The position numbers were made by a program, and so were the translations under genes. A stretch of 64,000 nucleotides of DNA. Origin: Sweltsa coloradensis. Its lineage: Eukaryota; Arthropoda; Insecta; Plecoptera; Chloroperlidae. The stretch lies in contig JAMZAV010000027.1 in NCBI GenBank assembly GCA_024449915.1, positions 496,001 to 560,000 of the forward strand, in the 5' to 3' direction. Of this stretch, positions 1 through 12,267 are shown one piece after another; within the stretch, counting starts at the first letter, position 1, and every line of letters begins with the position of its first letter. A model generated the notes under the pieces. That model had not been told where the DNA came from. It saw only the letters and a program-made list of their open reading frames with translations, and did no database searches.

Positions 1-2147
1 GCCCGGGTCTCGTGATTCTTCTGTCTTCTTCCATCTTCCATCTTCTTCCATCTTCCGCATGCAGAGATGACGACAAAATGCATTTGAAGCTAAGGCTAGG
101 GTAGCTAGGGTATCGACAATAAGTTATTGCTGAATGATCTTTTTTATTCATATTCTATGATTACCGATTATTGATCGGTTTTACGTAAAAGGGTCGATCA
201 TCGATAATCAAAAGTATTGTAGAACATTGACTACAATTTGATGTGTCACGTGACAAAACGAATACGTGGTTCGCAATGAGATGCAACAATCCGTCTATGA
301 TCATAAAGTTAGGTTACGAAGGCTCATAAAAAAGTTGTAATTAGTTACCTTTCCAAGTTTCCTTTGACGTGCCTTCTTCACAACGTGCGCTCATATAGGC
401 ACACAGTCATGGAGCTTTTTGAAGTCGAAACAAGTTCTCGGAAGCTTCATGCTCCAAAACTTTTAAATCTAAAACTCCATTCAAGTTTTCGTAATGAATA
501 CATGCATGTAAGGAATGGATTATGTTTGTAATTCATCCAGTTCTAGATAGTTAGCACTGAGAAACAGGTGACTAGAAGTGAAGGTATGTCTTGCTTACAC
601 AGGTGAACATATCAACTCAAACGCCCTCGTTGCCGATATCGTTCGCTCCTCAGTGTCAGGTTTCTACAATGTATACACAAGACCCTTCTTTCATGATTGG
701 TTTAATTGTAGAGCCATATACGAAGATATATAATACTGACTTCGGTCACGTAGTGAATTTGAATCCGTGCTAATACCGAGGGCATTATTATAAATACGGT
801 ATCATAATACGCACAATAACTCGATGTATACAAAGCACATGCAGCTATTGGCATCATTAACAAAGTCTATACGTTGGGGGTGTGCACGTGCCCTGACCTT
901 TGAATAGCACGATAGAAGCATTGAGGCCGATGCTCGACTGATACTCGTAAATAGCAGCAGGGTGTTCTTCATAACTTGGGCTGCAGGTCGACTAGGGGAG
1001 GAATCATTATTTTTAATTGGAAAATTACAGTGATAATCTCATTATCGCAGATCAATGCCACATTTCATGGGGAGATACACGAGAACAAAAGGTTGAATCG
1101 CTTTGTTTTCACAAATTGGAATCATTTGTAGGGCAACTAGATTTGGAAGCCTTTAAAAATATTGTTTTTGTGTTCCAGAAAGACTATTTATAATTTAAAT
1201 TGTTTAACTGTTTCATGATACTTGTAATTTAAACTTATATGATGAGAGACAAGTGGCATAGTTTCTTGGAAGTTCACAGGTTGGCAAAGAACAGAGAACA
1301 TTACAGAACAAAACTTGAAGGGCTGGTTAACACGCATTTGTACATACTTAAATGATGACAAAATAATTTAAAGTCGTTACCTAAATTTACGACGCGTTTG
1401 CTCTTTCTGGTACTCATCAGGCGGATGGTGGCTACTAAAGATCATCTAGCTACACAAACAAAACTCACTACACATTACCAAATCTGAGGTATGGTCACGC
1501 AAGAAGTAAATTATGCATGCATGTTGTCATCAGCAGCAAGGTTCCTCACTCAAAAGACAAGTAGATATTCACGTTAGTCTGTCAGCATAACCTCCAACAC
1601 TATATAGTTCTAGGGCGAAAAAACACTCGTGTATCATCCTGAATTCGAAGAAAGACGCATGTCCAGTTGAGAAAAGCTCCATTTGCTTTGCCATGCCATG
1701 CCATTCATTCGTTATAGAATGACATTAAAGGTTTAAATAAAATATATTTTTGTAATTTCAATAGGGTTTACTACTTTACGTTTCATAAACATGTTTTAGT
1801 TTTATTATTACAAAAAATTACATAAAGAAACAGTTTTCAAGCAAAAAAATCAAAATTGCTGTATTTAGTGCATACTTATAGGTGTTTGTGTGGGTATAAG
1901 AGTAGATGGTTTTGAGTAAATAACAATTGTGAAACAAATATCATTTGATTATTTAAACTTCTAGCTTATCAGATATTACTAATTGTTGAACTGTATTCAC
2001 AAAGTAGTAAATATATTTTGTATTAGTTACATAATCTTTTAGAGCTGAAACTTAATTTCACGAATAGCCTTCAAATATCTCCTTGTCGCTTGTTGCTGTA
2101 CAATTTGTTTGTCAATTATGTATTTCAATATAGTTTTTGAATAAACA
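1..2147. other. non-coding stretch, no gene recognised
   Basis: AT-rich sequence on both strands. The only open frame of any length (591-773, plus) is 60 codons with no recognisable domain, so I do not call it. Short runs of T and a repeated catgcatg-like word near 1513 are present. No element ends, tRNA or exon could be supported. Confidence 0.6.
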
Positions 2148-3638
2148 TTGAAATATAACTTACCATACGGCCCACGTGAATTGTTATTTAAACATTGGAA
2201 GCGTATTTTCGTTGCTTTAATGAAGAAATTAAATGCAGTCCTCCAACATCATGCCACTAATGCCCTGGAAAAACGATCCCAGCTGGACGTTGCCTACATT
2301 GATATTGCAAAGGCATTTGATTCTGTAAGCCACAAACACCTTCTTTACAAGATCAAAGAGCGTTTTGGTGTGAGTGGTAATTTCCTTAAGCTCATTGAGA
2401 ATTTTCTTACAGATCGAAAGCAACGTGTTATTATTGCCGGTTCATCTTCCTCTTGGTTACCAGTGCTATCTGGTGTCCCTCAAGGCAGTGTATTGGGCCC
2501 TCTCCTTTTCGTGTTGTTTGTAGACGATCTTGTAGACAGACTTAAACCGTTTGCTTGTGATTTTCTGTTGTACGCTGACGATTGTAAAAATTTTTAAAAT
2601 TGTGTCGAAATTATGTGATGCAATCGTTCTTCAAGATGCATTAACAGCGTTTTCTCAGTGGTGTTTGGATTGGCTTCTCCGTCCTAATCCTGATAAGTGC
2701 TCATTGTTAACAATTTCATTGCGGAAATTACCATTAGTTTGTAATTATAATTTGTCGGGGCAAGTCATTCAGCGAGTTACTAAAATGAAAGATCTTGGTG
2801 TCATTATAGATTCAAAATTCCTTTTCATGGAGCACATTTCCAAAATAACTTCAAAAGCCATGTCCCTATTGGGTTTATTATATAGGTTCACTGATATTCG
2901 TGACCCAACTGCTCTAAAATCATATTTCACGGGCTGTGTTTTACCTGTGATTGAGTACTGTACTCCAATTTGGGCATTATCAGCTGATACCAACATTAAA
3001 AAATTAGATAGAGTACTTTCATTTTTCTGTGCAATTGTACGTCATCGTGTCCCAGCTTTTAATGCCTGGTCTCGTCAACAAATTATGAGTGAACTTTTCA
3101 TGACAGATCTAGCCACTCGAAGAAAACGCTATGACATGTCCTTCTTGCACCGTATCATCAATGGCATTTTCCGGTCCACCAGTCTTGTCCCCATGTTTCC
3201 ACTTCATGTTCCATCCCGCTTTACTAGGCTTACGCACCTTTTCCATGTAGCTAGACCTAGACTTTCTATTACCCGTAGATCAATCACCTTTCGTTTACCT
3301 TCCTTTTATAATAATTTACCTAATTTACCAAAGTTCGACATATTCTCTGATTTTAATACTTTCAAAAAATCAATCCGTGATTGGACTGCAGTTGAAGGTC
3401 ATTAGCATTTCCCCCTCTATTCTTTCAAACTTTTTTTTACTCTTATGTTTGTTGCACTTATAATTTTGATATATTTGTTTATTGTTAATTAATATTTTTA
3501 ATTGTTTGTTAATTTGTAGGTTTATTAATTGTAATTGTAATTTTTACTTATTTATATATTTTTTAGGATTGTCTATGTAAAATGGTACTTGTGCTGTACG
3601 AGACTCTTATATAAATAAATAAATAAATAAATAAATAG
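2148..3638 (+). mobile_element. 5'-truncated LINE (CR1/Jockey-like) with reverse transcriptase, one frameshift
   Basis: Remnant of a non-LTR retrotransposon. The reading frame enters inside the reverse transcriptase domain. The motif-A block ([13 protein letters not shown]) is near 2296-2333, the motif-B block ([13 protein letters not shown]) near 2473-2510, and the catalytic YADD near 2571-2582. The frame then breaks: a run of five A at about 2586-2590 has one base too many, which puts a stop at 2597. The thumb and C-terminal region continues in the next frame to a stop at 3405, with the usual family traits (a WC..W..N..KC block after YADD, and a basic C-terminal tail ending F..FK.SIRDW). 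A short AT-rich 3' UTR follows, ending in a (TAAA)n tail at about 3609-3638. The endonuclease and ORF1 are missing, so this is a dead 5'-truncated copy. CR1 versus Jockey clade cannot be decided by eye. Confidence 0.88.
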
Positions 3639-6600
3639 TAAAATGTTGAATGTACAATTTTAAACCTACGAACCAATACCTTTCACACTAAAATAATTAT
3701 CAATCTCTATCTACAATTATTTTAAAGTTAAAGTACCCTTCATATCCTGATAATTATTTCCTTCGATCAAAAACAAGTAATCGAATGTGTACAAAAGCCA
3801 ATCAATGTCCTATCCAAACTACATAATATGCTAAACATGCTCCTTTTCTAGTGGTGGTGATGATCAGTATACTATTAATAAATAACATCATACATAGTGT
3901 AAGATAACATGAGTCTGTACTTATTTTGAAATGATTGTGCTGCGGTTTATGGAGTGATAATTCGAAGCCCGTAGTGGGACTACCATTCCATTTGTTCTAA
4001 ATGTCACTTGTAGGTGTAAAGCTAAACACGGGTAGCGCAAACAACGTGGAATGCGTGTTGTTCGAGGGGAGTGGATGTTGACAGACAAGGGAGCTCGCTT
4101 CAGCCAATCAACCTCGGCACGTCTAACGTTGAGGTGCCCAGACTCCAGATAGGCTTTAGGATGTGACAAGCGAAGTCAGGTTAATGAAAAAAGAAGAGTT
4201 GATTCATCAGGTTTTACAATAGAGCTTAGGCAAAGATTTCGATATTTGAGAACATTCTCGATAACGTTTGTTGAAATCCACGTCGAATATCGAAATTGAG
4301 AAAACAGTTAAATTTTTAACAATTTCATAAACTAGAAAAAAAAAAAATTTTGAAAATGTAAATGTGAAAGCCCTCAATGCTGTAAACACTCAATACAAAT
4401 TGAACGATTTCTTTAAATTTAGCTAGGGTATAGCGTGTTGGTGGAGGTGCCGGGTAGCCTATAGTAAATTCGCCCGACTTTTCCAAATGGAAAATACATG
4501 TTTTTCCTTGTTTGCTGTTTAAAACTTCAAACACATTTTTACACAATTAATAAACTTTCTTATATATATCAAATCCAACATCGATAATACTTTGAATTGA
4601 TAATTTAATTATGTTTAGTGTATAGCCAGCTTCGTTTACAATGATTAATTGTTAGAGAAGAGTTTCTCATGTTGACCTGTTGACTGACTTGTATGCAGTA
4701 GCAAGGCACGTTTCATTTTAAGAGTATGTATGGAAGATCGTATTTAGGTAAATTGCTGGTTTTACGTTTCAGGCCTACTGAACACAACGTTCGTTAGAAT
4801 TTTTGAATTTAGTAGGGTTACAAATGTGAATTATGAGCTTGCAGTAACAACAATTTTAATTTTGTTTTAAATAACATATAAAATTAAACTTGTTTTTCAC
4901 AATTTGGATTATTGTTAAATCCAAAACATTTGACCATATTCGTGATTTTTTCTGACTGATAAATGTCAAAATGAAAATCTTTTCACCGCAGGGCTCTTGT
5001 CGTTTATTGACAACCCTTGCAAGTTATATAAACGTCATGATCTTGGCCGAAGCGAAAAGCTATTTGCTAACAGCCAAATGTGTCCCATTCCTCTTAAGGT
5101 CTCAGACTTTGGTAATAATGATATTTTTAGGGCTAGAATGCAATAATGATATTTTAGAATTAAAATTTAAAAAACAAACTATATAACGATTTCATTCACT
5201 TACTGTCATTCACATTGTCACTCATTGGATACGGAATCGTCTTATACTGTTTTTTATAGTGTATGTACGGTGCATTATCAGTTCATTAGACTAAACTCTG
5301 TTATTAAAGTAATCACAATAAATATCGCGAACAAATTTTGATAGTTTCAACCATCTTGAACGGGATGAGTGATGAGACTGATGATATTGTAAGTTATTTT
5401 TATTTTTACTAAAATATGCATAATCATTAATCCACAAACTCATGAGGTGAGATTGCTCTGAAACTATTAATAGTTATGCATTGTTGTATGGAGTCTCGCA
5501 TGGACAAGAAAACTCGTCCACAAATAGAACGCAGACCAGCACTCTGAAGCTTTCGTCTTGGTCGTGTTGGACGTTGAAACTTGATAATGGTAAAGTTATG
5601 TCCCTAAATAATATTATACAATATGAGTCACCTTGTTTAGTACCTTCCAATAAAGAAGCTTAGGTTTTGTCGAGTGGTAATGTGAAATATATTATAAGCA
5701 GTATGTGCACAATGCATGTTTGACATTACTCAACATTGCAATATATCATACAATATATCCATTTACCATATGTCCCAAGTGATTTAAGTTAGGGTCCAGT
5801 TTGTGTTGTAGCTCGAGATGGGGCCTAATCTCGAGTTAGGAATTATATTGGATTTCAACTTTTTTCACAATCTTACATAGCATAGTTTAAAGTTTTAACA
5901 TCCCTTATAAAACGTTATTAAATAATTGTCAGTAAAGATATGCAAGCAACGGTGTCTAATTTAGACTCAAGTACTATTACCTAACATCAGTGAATAAAAT
6001 ATCATTATTATAATCTTCTTTGTACCAATGATTAACTATTAAGAACAATATATTGATAATGATAAGAATGATGATTGAGTATGCGAATTAAAAAACACAT
6101 GTTCCTCATGAGTATTTTAGTTTATACAAGAGAGATAGAGGTTGATTATTTTGATATCCGAAATGGTCTGGAATTTGATTCACACCACGATTAATGATTT
6201 TTTTTAAATCGACATAATCCACGACAAACGTTAATGTGACCCCCAAAGAATCTAAAGAGATGTCGTATATCAAAGATCGCAGGGCCCAAAATTATGTATT
6301 GCCTCCTCTTTTGCTATTATGAATATGTTCTAAAAGATTATTTGACTTAAAACAACGCACAATTTGTTTCAGTATTGAATAATCCGTCTAGTTAAGTTTT
6401 CCTCCTAATCGCCTACAGGTTTAATTTTAAAATAAACGCCAGAAACATTTAAGAAATGTTTGTGATTTATTTATCGACTTATTTATTTTCACGTTTAGTA
6501 CTCATTTTATGAGTGTACTGAAAGCCCTATCTATAAAATCCGTAGGAAGTGATCTGTGGAGTAGTGCAAGGTAATGACCATGCGCCAGTAACCATGATGA

Positions 6601-7243
6601 CATTATTTTCCTCTCTGTACAGCTACTCGCCTAGTGGTGTTTACGAGGTATAAAATAGTGTAGGCACCTCTATGTCGTCGTATAATTTGATTAACGTTAT
6701 ATCCTGGCATTTATGTCGGCGGCAAATATCGCTGTCGAGCTCTCTATACCACTAGCATGTTTATTTCGATAACTATGCACCGAACTATCATTATTTAACG
6801 TAGTGTGTGTAACTGGCTTTAATGTGGTCGTAACAAAATATGAAAATATAATGAAAATGAATATATTACTTGATAATGGTAAAGTACGAAATTAATGTGG
6901 ACGGTTGTCATATATAGATGAAAACTATTATTATATGGCATACTAAACAATGTACTCGACCTTTCTTTAAAACAGGTCAAAATTAATAGTTTAATTTGTA
7001 CCAGTAATGATTAAAGTATGCCTATATAGCATACAAAATATACCAATACAACCCTTTAGGATACATTTCTTTATCATGCTGATAGCTCTGAATAAACCAA
7101 CATCAAGCTCGTGACTATGTTCGGTTTACTAAGATTGGACTGAAAGCCCTTTAGTTCACGTTCTTAAATAACATTTGAATACAGACTTAATACATTTATC
7201 CCAATTCAATTATTATTATTAATGGCTACTTATCTATTATAGT
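3639..7243. other. non-coding stretch
   Basis: No supported gene. The open frames here (for example 3921-4169 minus and 4971-5186 plus) have no recognisable domain and look like chance. The one item picked out is a 19-base word at 4437-4455 that recurs elsewhere in the window and is listed separately. Confidence 0.55.
4437..4455 (+). repeat. dispersed 19-base word GTTGGTGGAGGTGCCGGGT, copy 1
   Basis: The reverse complement, ACCCGGCACCTCCACCAAC, matches what one expects of the 3' end of an alanine-type tRNA (…CACCTCCA) followed by CCA. Other copies are at 10379-10394 (minus, 16 bases), 27040-27058, 45591-45608 and 53615-53633. The flanks are unrelated. It could be a tRNA primer-binding-site remnant of a retroelement or an inserted tRNA 3' fragment. 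No LTR ending in CA is seen next to it. Confidence 0.55.
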
Positions 7244-7251
7244 AATGCATG

Positions 7252-8441
7252 CAGTGGCGAAGCGTGAATATTTTACAGGGTAGACACAGACAAATCATAC
7301 TTTTCGCGGAAAAGGAACCAAGCATGGGGGGTTTGGGGGCGGAGCCCCCCAACCTTAGCGCCGCAGGCGAAAATTTTGAAAATCAAGGTTTTAGAATGCG
7401 TTTGGTGCGTTGTAGAAAAAAGTATTAGTCTGAAAGCAATAACGAAATAACGTTGTTTTTGTACAGTGGAAACTTCATTTTAGTCGATCCTCCCTATTAT
7501 ATGTTTGCAATTTAGCAGCCATGTCAGAATCAGAATAATATTAAATATAACAAAACAACTCAAGCTGTAAAGCTGTAACACTTAAGCTGCCCCCAGACAT
7601 TCAAACATTTCGTACAAGTTGCTTGACAACAGCCGTTTGACAAGCATGCTACTCCCCACACACGAAACCGATGTGCATTGACACAGCGGGGGGTTACATC
7701 TGGCCAACCTCTATAGGACACCCTCATTAGAGGCCATTCCTTGCGCACGCAAAAAAAAATTGCTCCTTCATTATCAAAGCAAAAACTTGCGTGTGCTATT
7801 GTTCCTTCTCCCTGAAGACGTGGCTAATGATCTCTTTTCGTACGAAATGTTTGAGTAGCTCCCCACACATTCAAACATGCTGTCAAGCGCGGTCAAAATA
7901 TCAAGACGATTTGAAAACTGCGATTTGCTTGACAACACACTGACACGCCCCACCACACACTCAAACTTGCTGTCAAACACGATGTTGTCAAGCAACTTGT
8001 ACAAAATGTTTGAATGTGTGGGGGCTGCTTTATTCAAGCACGCTCGCGCGCTTATTCAAGTGTATAATAGTATCCATGCGCGCAACAATCGAAAATGCAG
8101 CCGAAACACGAGCTGAAGCGCGAGGAGACATGTCTCATTAGCCTATTCTACTTGCGAAGAAGGAGGGGAAGTGGAGGGGAGTGGACAAGCGCTGTGCCAT
8201 AGAGTTGTAGGTGTAATAGGGGAAGGCTCGGAGACAGAATCCTAGTTGTCTCAAGAGTAGTGCAAAGGCATGGAAAGAGTCCACGTCCGCGCAGAAAGGT
8301 AACGCGTTCATTCGTTGCTTTGCCCGCGTACGTTTGAAAACCATTTCACTTGTAAAACAGTTTTTAGAATATTATTTTCCTTATTAATTTTTTGAGTAGG
8401 GTAGACACTGTCTCAATGCCTACCCCGACGCTTCGCCACTG
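7252..8441. mobile_element. hAT-like non-autonomous DNA transposon, with nested inverted repeat
   Basis: The ends form an inverted repeat, CAGTGGCGAAGCGT at the left and ACGCTTCGCCACTG at the right. Both flanks carry the same 8-bp duplication AATGCATG (7244-7251 and 8442-8449). A CAGTG start with an 8-bp target duplication is the hAT superfamily signature. No transposase frame is present, so the copy is non-autonomous. Inside it, 7586-8028 is a second inverted repeat whose arms read GCCCCCA-CATTCAAACATTT…TACAAGTTGCTTGACAAC. Related CCCCACACATTCAAACATGC words recur between those arms, suggesting an older nested palindromic insert. Confidence 0.85.
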
Positions 8442-8669
8442 AATGCATGCGTATAAAAAGGTCACCATTGGTTATTTAGTCTAAATTAATAACGGCTATA
8501 TATAAAATGTATTTTTTTTTGTAGATAACACTATAGATTTAACAATAACGGTGCATATATTGGTAAAAAGTGGCCAGCTTGAATAGTGTCATTGAGCTTC
8601 ACTGCAGATACAATGAACAAATCAATTACACAACCAATAATTCAGCCATGAAGAAACAATTGAAGTTAA

Positions 8670-9243
8670 ATTTATATATCACCTCCGCTAAACTAAAAAA
8701 AAAAAATCATTCAGATTAACTATTCACGAATTTAGAAAGTAACTAAAAATTTATTGGGTCCACCATGTCCCGACATAAAATTGTCAAACTTAGTAATTTT
8801 CGAGCTTGGTCCCATCGACAAAAATCTCCCATAAGAAATAACATGGGGACGATATTTTTAACCAATGTCATTGGAGGATTTTGATCCAAAAAAATGTTGC
8901 CCATTATTGACGTACTCGGCAGCATTTTCTATAAATTCGATATATTTTGTTTTGTAATTTGGGGAAGTGGTTCGGTAAAATAAATTCTGATTACCAAGAA
9001 AGGATGGGATTTTGGAACGCATATTTTTTGTGTTTGAGTGTGTATTTGTGCACAGTTTCAAGACACGATGCTCTATAGAGTATCTGTGTGAAACAAAAAA
9101 TAAGCAGGTTACACTAAAATCGTAAATTTTTGCCAATTTCGGATAAATTTTTTAAAAAGTCTTGTAAAATCACAGTTACAGGATATAATTTTTAGACGGT
9201 CATTTCAGTGTGGTAAACATTATTTTTGGTGGTAATAGCCCCT
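8670..9243 (-). mobile_element. TTAA-flanked MITE family E, copy 1
   Basis: Reverse-complement relative of 18168-18809: long stretches match, including those around 8760-8900 and 9000-9235. The right end reads CCCCT followed by TTAA (9244-9247), matching the other copy. The left end is degraded, with a plausible TTAA at 8666-8669. The short open frames at 8743-8925 and 8858-9136 (minus) resemble the frame in the other copy only because the DNA is homologous. I do not regard them as genes. Confidence 0.7.
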
Positions 9244-9247
9244 TTAA

Positions 9248-11388
9248 ATCAAGTAATATTGAGACAATTCTGTGAGTCCATTTGCCTCCATGCAACAGAA
9301 GAACATGAAACATCAATTAATTTACACGTGTTTTGTCTGAAACAAATTTCGAAGCATGTATGTGACAATTTTTTAATGGTAAAATGAAGCTGTGAAAGTG
9401 TTGTCGGAATATTTTCGCCAAACTCAACAGAAAACATGACATCGTTGTATCGTTGTGACAGCGATGACAAGGACGTGTGATACTTTCAGCGAAACAATCA
9501 ATTCTGTTTATACAACGTGTGTATCAGACGGGCACCCTGCTGCTGACAAAAGCGAAACCTGTGTTTACAGTCATCAGATTGTTTACACCCTCCAACAAGC
9601 ACATAAGCTATAGACAAAGAGGAAGATGTAACCTACATGCACAAAACATTAGCTTGCTGCTTATTGTGTCGATACGTTACAAAATAACAACTGTATCAGA
9701 TTTCAACACCAATCTTGTTCCAGGCTACAAGCAAATATTACTGACTGAAAAGGCAATACATTGATGTTATAGTACTGTTCTTTTAAAACTAATCTATAAT
9801 AAATTAATTTGTTTTGTATTGATTTTAAAACAACAGATTTGGAAGTCGTGTATTGATGCTAGTTACATGTTTGCACTAGTTTTTTTTTACAGCACTTTTT
9901 AAATAAATATAAATATCAATGCTCTTAATTAACCAAACTTCAATTTATATAGAATGTAGTAATACCAATAAATTCAATCTTTGTTGACAGCTGGCCAATT
10001 AGTATAGATGACCACGGGGATACAGCGTACTAATCAATACAAAGTACATGTTAACAAAAAGAAACAATTTCAGAAAATAAATAACAACAACAGTATGAAA
10101 TTAATGGTTATGAACATTGCAGTAAAGATGATGATGCAAAATGATGATGGAATGCTTTAAAACAGTGGGAACAGTTAATGAGTTGGGATGAAAAAAAGAA
10201 GAAACGGCTGTACGTGCTCTTGTACTATACCGTGTACCGTGAACTTTAAGGTTCTCCGATTGGCATGCATTATTTTATTTTTCATTGACCATTGACAAAG
10301 ATGATACAGAATGGTTTTGAAGACTCTGTGGTGAAAGGGACGAGGCTAGCGTCACCCAAAACCGGACTAATTAGTAAGCGGCACCTCCACCAACTCGGAG
10401 ATTTAAACGGTGTGAAGAAACGTATTATTTTGTATTTTTAAATTCTTCGACAATATTATATAGTTTCACTCTATTTTGAGTACTCCGCGTCCCCTGCTAT
10501 TCCAATTAATTCCTATTATAATGTGTACGAGCAATTAATGCCAAATACACTCTAATTTATTATTATTTATTGTAAGTGTTTGTTCCACAACACATTTTTG
10601 AATAATATCTGTCAAGAAGATAGAAGAACAGATCAGAAAGATAAATAAATAAAAAGTACAAGAAATATCAACACCATTATAACTATTATTAGTTAACTAA
10701 TTTTTTTAAAGATTTTTGAGTTAATTTCAAGGAATGTGTGTTGTTTATTAATTAAATGTTGGCTAAATTTGGGTCAAAAACTGTTTTCTGCACCAGGAAA
10801 AATAAATTTAGAAGTCATCTTGTATCAATATTGGATGGGTCGGTTTGATATTCTGAATGATGCAAATCTGTACACAACGTACACAGCCCGAGTTCTGTTA
10901 GAGATGTGTCAAAATTTGCATCTACCAACTAGGTAGGTAATTGATTAATTGATTGTTATAGTAGCTTCACGTTTCATATTCATGCGATGGTGCTAACCCG
11001 GACTATATGACCGATGTAGTGTAATGGGTGGATTATGATGAGCTCTACATGGGGGAACAAGGCAAGAACCCGTCCTAGTTTCGGCTGTTAGAACAGTCCA
11101 CATGGCACATGCGCATGGGATAACCTTGTCAAGTCCACGTGGCTGACTGGGAAGAAGATGATTTGATCGATTCATAAGATTGGAAGATGAGTTAAAATTG
11201 TCAGAGACCGGCCGCTATCTCGATCCAAAGCACAGTGTTGCATCTGGACTAGGGCGTTGAAAGTAAAGGATTGGATAGTCCGATCTTACTGCACAGGTGT
11301 GGAACGCTTTTCCAAACATATCTGCCTTAAAGTAGAGATCACCAGACATATCTGCAAAAGTTCGTTAAACATTTGTGCCTTAAATTTG
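9248..11388. other. non-coding stretch
   Basis: No supported gene. The 95-codon frame at 9477-9764 (plus) has no recognisable domain, and its composition matches the surrounding sequence. A minus-strand copy of the recurrent tRNA-3'-end-like word lies at 10379-10394 (CGGCACCTCCACCAAC on the plus strand). The rest is AT-rich without clear element ends. Confidence 0.5.
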
Positions 11389-11424
11389 ATTTCGACAAAA
11401 CATTTTGACGTATGGAAATCATAT

Positions 11425-11512
11425 CCAGAAATTAAAAAAAAAAACATCTCAGCGGGGTATCGAACACCAGTCGGGTGCCTTTTACCCATAAACTACCAGA
11501 ATTTTTTTTCAT
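11425..11512 (-). repeat. tRNA-derived repeat fragment (B box plus T-run/AATTTCTGG tail)
   Basis: Read on the minus strand, a Pol III B-box-like GTTCGATACCCC is followed by GCTGAGATG, a run of T and AATTTCTGGA. The same 3' arrangement is found at 40811-40910, and related tails at 14393-14550 and 58825-58900. An upstream A box is not clear, so this is a partial copy. Confidence 0.55.
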
Positions 11513-11744
11513 AACATTTTGATTTTGGTGCATTGTAGATCTAAATAGATTTTTTTATTTCTGATTTGATCTTAATCAATTACACCTATGGGTGTGTTTC
11601 CCGATAATGACATTAATTGAGACATTTTGACTTGTATAATAGTGCTCGTCAAATGCATTTGCCTTTTTTCAATTCAATTCAAATAAAAGTGATGTGACCC
11701 TTAACCATTTCGTAGTATTCGCGATTAGAACGTCAATTTTAAAA

Positions 11745-12264
11745 TCATCTGTGATGTTTGTCTATATCTTACCGTGCCACGGCTATATGACTGTACGGTC
11801 TATTAACAGGACAGATTTAAAGCGTGGAGCAGTAGCTCAAAGTTGTGTTCTAAATCCGTCTCACTGGATCTCCACGCACCGATCATTCAACCAGCCGTTA
11901 CCCCGGGAACAAACATTCATCTGTGATGTTTGTCTATATCTTACCGTGCCAAGGCTATATGACTGTACGGTCTATTAACAGGACAGATTTAAAGCGTGGA
12001 GCAGTAGCTCAAAGTTGTGTTCTAAATCCGTCTTGCTGGATCTCTACGCACCGATCATTCAACACCCGTTACCCGGAACAAACATTCATCTGTGATTGTG
12101 TCTATACTTACCGTGCCTACGGCTAAATGACTGTACGGTCTATTAACGACAGATTTAAAGCGTGGAGCAGTAGCTCAAAGTTGTGTTCTAAATCGTCTCA
12201 CTGATCTCCACGCACCGATCATTCAACCAGCCGTTACCCCGGGAACAAACATTCATCTGTGATT
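11745..12264 (+). repeat. three-copy tandem repeat, about 170-bp unit
   Basis: Copies begin at 11745, 11917 and 12086 (periods about 172 and 169), each opening with TCATCTGTGAT. Each unit contains an 8-bp inverted pair GCGTGGAG…CTCCACGC about 40 bases apart that can form a hairpin. The loop holds TAGCTCAAAG, which resembles a Pol III A box, but no B box follows. The third unit has several one-base deletions. The frames at 11694-11978 and 11923-12126 are just this repeat translated. Confidence 0.88.
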
Positions 12265-12267
12265 GAC

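Noticed and set aside
9477..9764. 95-codon frame
   Set aside because: No motif, no splice-site support, composition as in the neighbouring non-coding DNA.
11745..12264. CRISPR array
   Set aside because: Units are about 170 bp and repeated throughout, without unique spacers; the DNA is eukaryotic.
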